Notes: a model not told the origin generated them from the letters alone. A stretch of DNA of 22,348 nt from Chromera velia (GCA_018398765.1 JAHBMJ010002135.1:1-22348); one strand, 5' to 3'. Counted from the stretch's first letter, positions 8,979 to 18,841 are shown. Numbers and translations are program-made.

Positions 8979-9715
8979 GCAGGAAGACCGAAATTGGGAA
9001 AGTAATCGGACGGGCAGGAAGGCCGAAATCGGGAAGGCAATCAAGCGGCCAGGAAGGCCAAAATTAGAAGGCAGTCAGGCCGCCAAGAAGACCGAAATTG
9101 GAAGGCAGGCATGTGGGCAGAAAGAACGAACTCTGGGAGGCAGTCAGACACACAAGAAGGCTGAACTTGGGAAGACAGTCGGGCCAGCAGGAAAAACAAA
9201 ATTGGGAAGGCCATCGGGCAAGCAGGATGACCGAAATTAGGAAGCGTTAGGAGGAAACTTAGGCGGGAAGGAAGGCCAAAATAGAGAAGGCAATCAGGCA
9301 GGCAGGAAAGCCGAAATTGGGAAGGCAACTGGACAAGCAGGAAGGCCGAAATTGCAAAGTCAGTCAGGCAGACAGAAAGGCCGAAATTTTGAAAGCATTG
9401 AGGCAGACAGAAAAACTGAAATTTGGAGGGCAGTCAGGCAGGCAAGAATGCTAAAATCGGAAAGCAGTCAGCATGGCAGGAATGCAAAACTCTGAAAGGC
9501 AGTCAGGCAGGCAAGAAGGCTGAAATTGGGAAGGCAATCGGGCAGGCAGGAAGACCAAAATTGGGAGCGCGGCGAAGACCGAAATTAGGAAAGCAATAGG
9601 GCAGGCGGAAAGGCCAAAATTGGGAAGGCATTTAGCCAGACAGAAAGGCCGAAAGCTGAAGGGCAGTCAAGCAGGCAAGAAGGGCAAAATTTTGGAGGCA
9701 GTCAGGCAGATAGAA
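8979..9715. repeat. 35-bp minisatellite, about 21 copies
   Basis: Units resemble GCAGGAAGGCCGAAATTGGG followed by AAGGCAGTCAGGCAG. Most are 35 bases; a few are 33-34, 26 or 44. There is no spacer diversity and no conserved repeat/variable alternation, so this is a minisatellite, not CRISPR. Antisense frames through it (for example 9041-9328) are by-products of a unit length that is not a multiple of three. Confidence 0.95.
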
Positions 9716-10078
9716 AAAAACACAGGCTCGGCACGTAGGGGTGCTGCTCCCTTTCGCAGTCTGAAGACTGTGGCCTTAACGAAAATGCAAAGACCTACCT
9801 TTGGAGGAGTTGAAGAAGGACTGGAAGCCAAAACAAGCATCTCCTGGAGGAGACCCACGACCTGCAAAGAGCAGAGGAGGGGGGCAGGGGTGAACAACAC
9901 ACGCAAAGGGAGACGGCAGTTTTGTACCTTGCCGAGAGCAGACCGGTCAGTCATTCAGAAACCATAATGGCCAGGTTGCAGCCACACAAGAACACTCATA
10001 GACATTGTACAAAGCCTTCTGCATGCACCAAGAAGGCTCATCTCTGCAAACAAGCTTTTTTCAATTCCCTCACTGGGA
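9716..10078. other. No gene recognised
   Basis: Non-repetitive sequence between the minisatellite and the foldback. It contains short frames on both strands without family features. A CTTTCGCAGTCTGAAGACTG segment near 9751 forms a small local palindrome. Confidence 0.35.
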
Positions 10079-10302
10079 GGGGGGGGTAGACCCTCTCGCA
10101 GGGGTATGAAGCTGGCCAATTTGATACCCCTGGTGGAGGGAGAGGGTCCGACCTGCTCTGCAGGTTTGCATTCAAAATGTGTCTAGGAAACACTCCTAGA
10201 CACATTTTGAACGCAAACCTGCAGAGCAGGTCGGACCCTCCCCCTCTACCAGGGGTACCAAATAGGCCAGCTTCGTACCCCTGCGAGAGGGTCTACCCCC
10301 CC
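10079..10302. repeat. Foldback inverted repeat with arms of about 110 bp
   Basis: The left arm (about 10079-10188, starting GGGGGGGTAGACCCTCTCGC) and right arm (about 10193-10302) are reverse complements with a handful of mismatches and almost no loop (AACA between the inner TAGGA/TCCTA). The architecture matches the foldback at 1-367: long G/C-run ends, dense pairing, and a GTCCGACC word in each. Overall sequence is otherwise different. Frames read through it are shadows of the palindrome. Confidence 0.93.
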
Positions 10303-10524
10303 TTGTTGCTGGTGGAACAACACAAAACGAACTGACCTGATTGAGCGATCCAAACTGGTACAACAACCCTTCTAGTTGTTGTACAACTCCTTTGCACTGA
10401 GGCAACCACTTCCACAAGCAACCGGAGGTGTCCAGCCAACACAGATACCGGAGGGGGAAAAAACTCCGGAATCTGTAACCCCTCCAAAAATGAGGTTCTG
10501 GAATAAAAAGCTGAACACGATTTC

Positions 10525-10573
10525 CTCGTTGTCAAGCCTTCCAATATAATCCAATGGAATGCTTGACAACGAG
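10525..10573. repeat. Hairpin, 19-bp arms
   Basis: CTCGTTGTCAAGCCTTCCA at 10525-10543 pairs with 10555-10573 with one mismatch around an 11-base loop. Another small stem, ACAACAA/TTGTTGT, lies near 10358-10383. Both fall in the same hairpin-rich 10-11 kb stretch. Confidence 0.85.
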
Positions 10574-11890
10574 ATTTTGTGGATAAAGGCCCATTCTGTT
10601 GACCTGACTTTCTGATTGGAGGAGAACTTTCTGAAGACCTGACTGAGAATTTTTCAGATCGGCATTTTGATGGGTCAGCGCGCAGCCGGGAAGTGCTTTT
10701 TGGCCTTGATGGCCGGCCAGGCCCTGGTCCACAACGCGTAGCTTGCCTTCCGGGGCCGTCATATAGTTGGCCGATCTAAAATCGGCTCCCAAAATCGGCT
10801 TTCCGTCGAATGTTTTAAGTCGATCAAAGCACGACCTAGTGCCGCCTCTCTCCCATCACATAGACTTGCTCTCCAGCAATGAAAGTAGGCTTTATTGAAA
10901 GCCCAGAGGATTGACTTCTTTGCTTTTTCTTGGGTTTTAAATTATGACATTCACTCTACTGGTTGCCCTAAGAGGGCAATTTCGATCTTCCATCACGAAG
11001 GGCAGGCACGGCCCGTCTCCATGCAAAGGGGCCTACAAAGTTGCTCCAGTAAAGCTTCTCTTGAATCCCTTCCATGCGTACGCTCTAACAAGCTCTAGAT
11101 GAGGAGCTGGAAAGGCTTTCTGGATGAGGGGGCCAGCTTTGGGTGGCCAGAAGGTGAGCCACTTTACAAATTTTTACATATCTGTGCTGCAGGTCAGACT
11201 GAGCCTTTCTCGGAGGACCGTTTGTCGGTGCTTGGATTTCGTGAGGAAGCATTACGGCTGGTAATCTCGGATGATCTGAAGTTGTGGGAGTGAGGCGCAG
11301 CTCTTGTTTATATGAGAATTTGGAGGTAGGGCTCCTGGGTGGACTAAGACCCAGTGGCTAATGCCGGGCCTCACCCAGAAAAAACAAGAACGCTATGATG
11401 GCTGGTCGTGGGCAAGGCCCTCTGGCTAGAGGCCATGGATCGATCAGGCTTTCAGAAGCTAAGCATTTACCTCTTGTACGGTCATAGTGCTCAACATTTG
11501 TTTGGTTGAACTGCTTTCTATGGGTGTCAAATCGGCAGATCTGTTTGCGGACATTCATTCTTACCTTTCATAGGGGTTATCCGCTGTGTACTCCCTCCTT
11601 ATATTAGTGTGCGGATTCGGCATATTCCATTAAAAGTAAAAGTTAGCTTGTTTGTGCATTATGCTGCGCATTGTCAGATGCCTGCAGAGTCTGCAATCAC
11701 TCTCTGACATATCAACATACTATAACTCTTTCACCTCACTCACATCCAACAATTTTCAACATACACACCACAAACCCATTAAACCTTATCTTTAAAAGTT
11801 GTTCATACTTTCATACAGGTAAGAAACAATAAATAGAATCATTTTAAGTGCTTTAAAGACTTAGATTTTTATATAAACTTTAGTGTGATA
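10574..11890. other. Unassigned region; possible degraded coding segment near 11099-11293
   Basis: A 64-residue + strand frame at 11099-11293 (ending ISDDLKLWE and TGA) has reasonable amino acid composition, and a TGCAGG lies inside it, but I recognise no family. The minus frame 10532-10792 is likewise unassigned. The rest has no visible gene. CAGAAGCTAAGCA at 11453-11465 resembles 5S rRNA box A in isolation. From 11700 the sequence becomes AT-rich and leads into the Penelope-like element tail. Confidence 0.35.
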
Positions 11891-11927
11891 TATAAAAAAT
11901 TAAAAGTCACTTTCTAGTACAAAAGTT
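11842..11927 (-). other. 3' untranslated tail of the Penelope-like element
   Basis: AT-rich sequence directly downstream (minus strand) of the RT stop. Part of it, TTTTAAGTGCTTTAAAG to TTAAAAGTCACTTT on the + strand, resembles 1831-1921 with gaps, and its innermost 25 bases are repeated inverted at 8456-8480. Confidence 0.6.
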
Positions 11928-14900
11928 TCAATTGTCAGTACAGTCAGTTAAATTTAGATGAGCAGCAGCTGCATGCATATAGTGAGGTAAAGGAGCTACT
12001 GACTTCTTAGATGTACAAAACAGTCTTGCAGTAACTGGACACACTGACAAATGAAACTGCAAGAAGTTATTCTTTTCTTGCTGCACAAGCTTGCACGTAG
12101 GAGCATAAAATTGTAGATTGAGGAAAGCAGAAAGAAAAGGAGATTGACTAAGTGAAAGCTGCTTCTGATGGCGAAGCACAATCAGACGATCATCAATCTA
12201 ATAAGCTATTAACCATGCATCAGTTCTAAAAGAATCCACACCCCTATACTGAGCCCATTGCCTCTCTTTGCGGGCAGCATAAAACTGCGTCCCCCCCGGA
12301 GACACTGGCGCCCCCTGTGGCTACCCTTCTTTCTGATGAAGAAACCACTTACCCACTCTAATGCAACAAGTCTCAAAATCAAGTTTCAAGAACTCAGGCA
12401 CCCACCACAAAGGAAGGGCATCAGCATGAAAATAATTGCAACGTGACGAAAAGAACGGGACAAGGCACACATGCACAGATGATGCCAAAAATCGACCACC
12501 TCTAGGTCTAATTTGCCGACGAAAAACTCTCTTAACCAATCCCCTCGAAAAACACACAAACCTCGCTCTCTTTTCCCCGTGTACTTCACGGATGCGTTTA
12601 TTCACTTCCTGAAGTACTTCTTCACGCGGGCATGAAGGGAAGAACTCTTTAATATCTTCTATTCTCACAGACAGTTTTGCTCCATGAGCCGGGCCTTGTG
12701 GATTACACAAAGAAAATTGTTCCCATGTCAAATCTGACTCTCCTGAATTCAATCTGTCTACTGCAGTGGTGAATTGATCAGGTGCTATCAATGTGGTATG
12801 AGGAGACATGGAAGATGTCAAAAAATTTAGAGCCCGACAAACAACCAAAAGAGCCTTTCTCCAAGCATGATGAAAATACGAAGATAAAGGACGAAATTTC
12901 ATTTCTCCCTAACCACTTGGAGGCTTTCCTTCCTTGTTCCAAGATTTTCTTTTTGGAAGAGCTACCCCAAGCCCCCACTGATGAGATGCTTTACTTCTAG
13001 GAGGGAAGACTTCAACTGCCTCCTGCAGCACCTTCGGCTAAGCAGGCCGAAACCATCGATTTGTCTTTTCTTTCACTTGTTCCTCCGTCAGATGCTCAAA
13101 TGCTTTAGAGGCAGGAAAGAGCTCAAAAACCCCAAAATGCTTATAAGCCCTCGGGCACATAAAAGCCAAATCGCCTTTGGAGCGATCAACCAATACAATT
13201 GACAAAGTCTTTCTTAGACGGCGCATCAAAGAGGCCGAAGGCGGATAAATGGGCGATGGAAATAGGCCTTTTCTTGCTTGGTTTGAGTCCACCGTTGACT
13301 CAAAGGTTTCTTTCCATTCGTGTAAGTGTCTTTTCAACTTCGTATTTCTTTCTTCTGTTAGATGCGGCTCACTGTTTGGTAACCGAGTAATAATCCTTCT
13401 TCCTTCTTTCTTACATGCTCTCAATAAATCAGATGCCTTACTGAGAAAAGGAGTTTTGCAGTTCCAGAAAAGAGGGAGAGACAGAGCATCACTTAGCAAA
13501 GGAGACGTGGACAAGAGTACACACACATGCCCTTCACACTGCTCTAGATTGAATTCATGAATCAACCTTTCGCAATTGCATTCATTCATCTGTGCTACAT
13601 TGAAATCCGCATCCCTATCGTTCAAGCTCAACGAAGCCTCCTTCTCATTTTTCAGCAATTTAAGCAAGTTTGGGGCTTCAGCTGAGTGTAGACGAATTCG
13701 GAGAGGCGTAGAAAGAGAAAAAGAAGAGAAAAGACTGGACAAGCATCCACGAACTACTTTGAGGATAAGAGGAAGAGAGACGTTTGGGATACGAAAATCA
13801 AAAACAGAAACAGATGAAAGGATATCAGATAATTTCCATTCCCTCAATAAACACAAACGTTTGACATTCAATACAAACAATCCTTGAAAGAACTCCACAT
13901 CTGCGTAGCGCAACTCCTGCCTGACAACTGCAATTACATCTTCTTTCTCTACTGGCAACCACTCCAATTGCTGTTTCGATCTTCTTCTTCTTCCCAGAAA
14001 AGATCGAAGCCACAGATGATAAGCCAACGACCCAGCCCCACCCTTAGCCCCAATTGCATCTGCTCTTCTGATAAAATCCTCTTTCTTCCACCCTCCCTGC
14101 GGAATTTTGATGATCATCTCTCGTAAGGAGAGAGGACATAACGATCTCGGTAACGCAGCCTTGGACGAAGCATCTTGCCCCCGCCTGCCCTTTCTTGAGG
14201 GCTGCGACGGCGAGTGTTCGCCCTGCACAGGTACATGAATCATTGATTTGTCACTAATGGAACAATAAGGATTTCCTTTCATATTCAGAGAGGGCTGCAG
14301 CTGCAAGATTGCCAAGGCTTCTGTTACTAGCAAGACCTTTCTAGAAGTCCATTCATTTGCGTCAGCTACATGGCACACCGGCATCAACGTTCATAAATGT
14401 AAAGAGTCAAATGAAAAAGCGATGTACAGACGAGAAGCATGCATTACTTGTTGCCCACCCCCACAAGTCAAAGAAAATGCTGCATTCACATGCCCTCTCA
14501 ACCTTTGAGATACAAATTGAGAAGTACACCCAATATAAGGACCACGATGAAAGAAAGGAGAAAACATCATATACAATACATTTTTACTATTTGAACATGC
14601 GCAGACGGGCACTCCATATGCTTGCAATCGATCATGCACAGATTTGAGGTAAAAAGCAAATCTTGTAGGAGCGAATTCTAACCACCGCTCACACCACTCA
14701 ACAAACAATACATCAGCAGCATCAAGCAACAGCCGTTAAACATGACGAGACCTCCAGAGAAACGCACTTGAAGCACCACTCTGGCTCCCGTCACACCTAC
14801 GGCGTTGCAATACAATCTTAACACTCCCTCCACCTGCAAATCGAAACAGAGGCAATTCGACATTTAGCTTACAACTACACTTACGCACATCGTCACAGCA

Positions 14901-15101
14901 TATAGGACAAGTCAAACGCACGCGTCTATGTAACAACTGTAACAGCAAAGAACGAATTGCCCCCAGATGTAAGAATATTAGCGACAACGGATCCCTCTCT
15001 CTCCAGATCCTTGGAGCATGAGTAAACAAAGCATCTGCCAGACTACGCAGCTGTTCAATTCTTCTCCACATTGCAGAGCTTGACACTTCCACCCTAAGTG
15101 C
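11928..15101 (-). pseudogene. Penelope-like element ORF with N-terminal GIY-YIG endonuclease and RT
   Basis: One minus-strand frame runs from 15101 to a TGA at 11928-11930. Domains in order: a Cys cluster (CPICC..CSC, 14871-14909); a GIY-YIG endonuclease (14582-14283) with the Tyr of the degenerate GIY strand (LYM), YIG at 14529-14537, the Arg of QRLRGH near 14504, Glu at 14319 and terminal Asn of QPSLN at 14283; a CxC motif (ECNCERL, 13572-13580); a DKG-like motif (DRSKG, 13173-13187, then CP..Y); and an RT with FRPL..Y near 12890, motif A DIKEFFPS (Asp 12654), motif B QKEG.PQGAP.SP near 12321, and motif C IDDRLIV (12189-12197). Breaks: TAA 14736, TGA 14391, TAG 13038, 12909, 12321 and 12198; none shifts the frame. 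Endonuclease before RT plus CxC is the arrangement described for Naiad/Chlamys elements. Confidence 0.9.
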
Positions 15102-15280
15102 TCATGAATTTAATTCCCACCCTTCCCCCCCCCTACTTCTGTTCCCTCTCCCACCTGCAGCACATACAGAAAATTGCCAAGAATCCATTCTTATCAAATT
15201 AATGACGTAGCGGTTTAGCTTTTTTGAGCAATGAGACTGACCAGGGGAGTCACTTGCTTCGCCGGGACGACTCCCAATAT

Positions 15281-16600
15281 TCAGACGGCCTGCCCGTCAA
15301 CACCGCTGTCATCTTCGTGGAGATGGATAGCACAGAAGAGCAGCTCCTGCAGTTCTGCATCACTGGGGATGGTATCCCTCCTGACCCCCCACTGACGGAG
15401 ATTCCTGATCACAAGGGTCTTCACATAGTCTTCCTCCACTGGTTGACCGTGAGCTTGGAGGAAACCAACCACGTTGGTGTACAGATCGTTGGCTTTCTGC
15501 ACCAACGTTGGATACTCGACTTCCTGCAGAACTGGGAGCTCAGCACAGACCCGACCATACAGCCGCGAAGGCTGCTCCCTCACCGGGGTGACAAGGGGAT
15601 CTGCAACTGACAGTCCTTCTCTCCTGCTCATGGTCTTCTGCTGAACCTTTGTTTGCTACTGCTGCTTCTGTTGCTGCGGTTGTTGTTGGAGCTGAGCCAG
15701 AGTCCCTAGGCCAGGCACTGACTTTGCTCCTTCATATGGACGTCGCCTCTTGCCAGACGGCTGCACAGCCGACATCTCGACGTCCGATCCCTCGATCTCG
15801 ACGGGCTGACTGGCCGTACCTGGGATGCCATCTTGCCCACCCAGACACCTTTCACCTGTCTGCAAGGCCGCCAAAGCAGCCTCCAGCGGGTTCAAAAACA
15901 TCAAGACCTGAGGATCAGGTCTGACGTGAACATTGGAGTGTCCTGCCACTCCATACTGGGGAAGGAAAGGGTCCGGGGGCAGTCGGGAGAGGATCTTGCG
16001 AAAAGCCTTCTTCAGGCGGTCTGGATCATACCCGCACTCTGCCATCAGTGTGTACAAACACTGAAGTCCGAGAGCCAGGAGCTTCCGAAACTGATCCCAA
16101 TTGCACAACACGATCTGCTGGTGCTCCGCCCGACTGGCAGCGTTCTCGAGTACGAACACTGAACCAGGGCCTCCCGCTTTGCTGAAGGTCATCCGCGCAA
16201 AATCAACCATGGCGTTAGACACAGCCTCATTGCTTGCATAGACCTTCGCATACTCGGGCTCGTAGTACAGGTTGGGCTAATCCTGAAGATCAAACGGGAA
16301 CATCCTCCGAGTGTGGTTTTTGTAGACGTTGATGGGCTGGACCGATACAACCATCCGCCCTCCTTCCTCTCCTTGCGCATCCATCTGCTTGAGTTGCTCA
16401 GCCTGCGTATTAGAGAAATGGATAGGCAGAATGATACCAGTTAACTCAGGGACTTGGTTTGGATTCAAAACAAGGAGAGCCCCAGGGGCAGTCGGCAAGA
16501 CATCAACTAACTACACATACCTGGGTCTCCTTACCCAGAGTCCAGTCCCTTGTCCGCCTGTCCCTCCTCCTACTCGAACCGGGAAAGGCTTTCTCTCCAT
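15281..16600 (-). pseudogene. Unidentified ORF upstream of the Penelope-like ORF (ORF1 candidate)
   Basis: A single minus-strand frame opens at ATG 16598-16600 and runs about 439 codons to TGA 15281-15283, with three in-frame TAGs at 16511, 16277 and 15656 and no frameshift. I recognise no family. Visible parts: a Gly-rich basic start; a globular region (LLVLNPNQVPELTG, HFSNTQAEQLKQ, then NLYYEPEYAKVY); a helical segment with CNWDQFRKLLALGLQCLY; a basic GKRRR patch that could be a nuclear signal; a Gln-rich linker near 15660-15690; and a helical C-terminal domain. The TAG at 15656 falls within the Gln run, so CAG to TAG is the simplest origin. It lies on the same strand about 180 bases ahead of the Penelope-like frame and shares its decay style, so it may be that element's ORF1; a host gene remnant is the alternative. 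Confidence 0.7.
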
Positions 16601-16747
16601 CTTCTCAGAAAGAACACATATCGACAACAGTAGAGTTCAGCTCAAAACCTGGAAACTGGAAACTGGAAACGTGACAAGGCTACATCAGTCTGAATCTGAA
16701 TCTGCTGTAATGTGACATTCCCAAACAGGGATTCACACCGCGTACAA

Positions 16748-17114
16748 ACTAGCTTGTAAGATAAGCTGTAGGCTAGATGGACAATCTAGTCAGTAGTCTT
16801 CACTGCGCCGACTTTCTTTTTAAGGTCTCGGTTTGTTGTGACTGACAAGCAAAGATGCTTCAAAAGAAAGCTATCCGGCTAGCCACAGTCACTTGATCCA
16901 ATGCAATCACGCACGCATGTTTTTGATCGAATTTTGTGGTCAAACGTGCGCGCGCGCAGATTATTCTCGCTGTGCATCATGCAAGAGGCCTTAAAAAGCA
17001 ACACTAGCATGCATGCAACATAATGCAACACCAACATGCACCCATATACACACCAAATCAAATATAACGCCAACAGCTCGAAGTGAACGAAGTGCTTGGA
17101 GGCATGCGCTTGAG
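16748..17114. repeat. Direct repeat, right copy
   Basis: This matches 7745-8094 as described for the left copy, with an extra 17 bases (AGAGGCCTTAAAAAGCA) bounded by GCA. It ends at GGCATGCGCTTGAG, the middle of a hairpin seen whole in the left copy. AGTACTTAAT follows; the left copy is preceded by its reverse complement ATTAAGTACT, so the two outer flanks carry a 10-base inverted pair. Confidence 0.95.
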
Positions 17115-17468
17115 TACTTAATTAGTTATTTAGTGTTCACTCCCATGCAGTCACTTTTTTACAGTCGGATTTTTTATACCTTCCATGCTCTGGGCTCTTC
17201 GGCGCATAGATGCAGATATGCATGCAGATAAGTACATGCGGTCCCTATTGTATGCATGCATGGAGTATAATGTATAGACCCATATGTAGTCATCCTTTTG
17301 CATACATATGCATGCATGCAATTAATGATGAAGTTTTGAGTGAGTTTTAAGTTTTGAGATGTTTTAAGTTGATCGATCATGCACTAGCTTGTGCAGTGGA
17401 TTGCAGTTCTAAGTAGGATCAAGATTCCAACCAGAAGTCTGTTCTCTTTCGAGCACTTACAGCAGCTA
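17115..17468. other. No gene recognised
   Basis: AT-rich sequence with many GCATGCATG words and short palindromes. No supported gene or element end was found apart from its borders with the direct repeat and the TIR element. Confidence 0.5.
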
Positions 17469-17780
17469 GCTCGTACTACCCCCCTGATACTAAGCTACGC
17501 TTGATCGAAGGCTACCGAAGATGGTCTTAGTCTTGATCGAAGGCGGCCTCCGGAAAATCGTATGTCTTGATTGAAGGCCGCCGAAGACGGCCAACGAGCA
17601 GCCGAAGGCTATACCGGCAGCGCAGAAGATGAACGCACGTATCAGACCTAACGCGCATGCGCAGTCAAGGTGTAAAACGCAGCATCGCCACAGCGTCTAC
17701 TATACTTAACCCAGCAAACCTTTTTTTTTTTGCCATACGCGCCTACATTTTTTTAGACACACACGCGGGGGGGCGCGGGG

Positions 17781-18066
17781 GCCCCGGAAAGCCACCGCAA
17801 AAAATGGTCCCGCAAGCGAAAAATTAACTAAACGCTACGGGTGACTCCCCCAGGGTGAGTGCCTTACGCGCGCCGCGCCATATGACTCGCACCCGCAAAA
17901 AAGGTGAGTGCCTTGGAATTGGGAGGCCCCGGAAAGCCACCACCAAAAATGGTTCCGCAAGCAAAAAATTAACCAAACGCTACGGGTGACTCCCCCGAGG
18001 TGAGTGCCTTGCGCGTGCTGCGCCATATAACTCGCACCCGCGAAAAAGGTGAGTGCCTTGGAATTG
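17781..18066. repeat. Two-copy tandem duplication, about 145 bp unit
   Basis: 17781-17925 and 17926-18066 both run from GCCCCGGAAAGCCACC to GTGAGTGCCTTGGAATTG. Each unit contains GTGAGTGCCTT twice and a GGGTGACTCCCCC block. Differences between copies are mostly transitions. Confidence 0.93.
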
Positions 18067-18104
18067 AAATTATCCGGCTGGGGACATTTGATGGGCCATA
18101 AATG

Positions 18105-18324
18105 TTTGACAGGCCAGGGATTTTTGGCGAGCCTGCCAGCCGAGCTCACTAACCAGCCTGCGCCAGGCTATTTTGACAGGCCATGTACACGTTATTTTGA
18201 CGGGACTAATGGCCGGTATGCTGGGACGTGCTATACATCCACGAACCCTCAAGAAATTTTTTGACAGGCCAGGGATATTTGACGGGCCTGGTGATCTTCA
18301 CCGGCTGACTTTTTTGACAGGCCA
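18105..18324. repeat. Dispersed TTTGACAGGCCA motif, four copies
   Basis: TTTGACAGGCCA occurs at 18105, 18172, 18260 and 18313, with variants TTTGACGGG near 18192 and 18279. Spacing is irregular (67, 88, 53). It looks like a degraded tandem repeat inside the TIR element. Confidence 0.75.
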
Positions 18325-18841
18325 GGCTAGTATTAATTAATACATGCAGGCTGCACAAAAAAAAATCAGCGCTTGCATGCTAGTATCACGTAGCACGAGT
18401 ATCAAACCGATATATCACGTTAGATAAGTATACGTATGTTGCAGCTTTTTCTTTGCCGATATTCTTCTGGGCAGTGTCGCCTGTTCACACGGATTCTTGC
18501 AGAAGTATAGACAGTGGACTCAATGAGCTGGAGAACAAGGCAGAAAGCGGGCTCAAACAGTGTTGAAGTGTCCAAGTTTACCAAAAAAAGGTAACCATCT
18601 CAGACTGACAGACTTATATAGTATCTGATGTGTTAAATTTGGAGATCTGGTGTTAGAAACCCGTTACCGCGATAAGTGGGGAGCTTCCAAAAGCTCTCCA
18701 TCCGCCATCTAAAGAAAACATGGTGGAGCTGTGGAGAACAAGGTGCCTTTCTTTCTACTCAATGCTCTCCGTTGCCTTTCTTTCCACTCAATGTATGCAT
18801 ACATGCATGCTCTCCGTTAGTTTTCTTTACACTTAATGCTC

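Larger units (their letters stand above)
7745..17114 (-). mobile_element. Candidate composite Penelope-like element bounded by direct repeats
   Basis: Two direct repeats of about 350 bp bound this interval. On the minus strand between them are an unknown ORF and a permuted Penelope-like ORF. In minus orientation the order is repeat, ORF1 candidate, PLE ORF, long non-coding 3' region with minisatellite and foldback, repeat. Penelope-like elements often carry pseudo-LTRs and tandem or inverted partial copies, so the repeats may be pseudo-LTRs of one element. The alternative is that the repeats are a separate family and the PLE merely sits between two copies. The long 3' region (11927-8095) makes a single simple element uncertain. 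Confidence 0.45.

Noticed and set aside
8979-9715. CRISPR-like array
   Set aside because: The unit is repeated throughout without alternating unique spacers, in a eukaryotic context; it is a minisatellite.
8363-11465. 5S rRNA gene or 5S-derived SINE
   Set aside because: TGGATGGGAGACCG at 8363-8376 and CAGAAGCTAAGCA at 11453-11465 resemble 5S box C and box A, but they are 3 kb apart and lack the rest of the gene.
12782-13887. Several + strand frames of 60-103 codons
   Set aside because: They lie antisense to the PLE frame, which carries all recognisable motifs.
4813-16279. Reassignment of UAG to glutamine
   Set aside because: Two TAGs in the gypsy pol fall on positions that are normally Trp, and TAA and TGA breaks also occur; transition decay explains all.
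11842-17114. Hammerhead ribozyme in the PLE repeats
   Set aside because: No CTGATGA core followed by a stem and GAAA was found near the repeats; scattered CTGATGA words near 12330 and 12978 lie in the coding frame. Permuted PLEs are reported to lack it.
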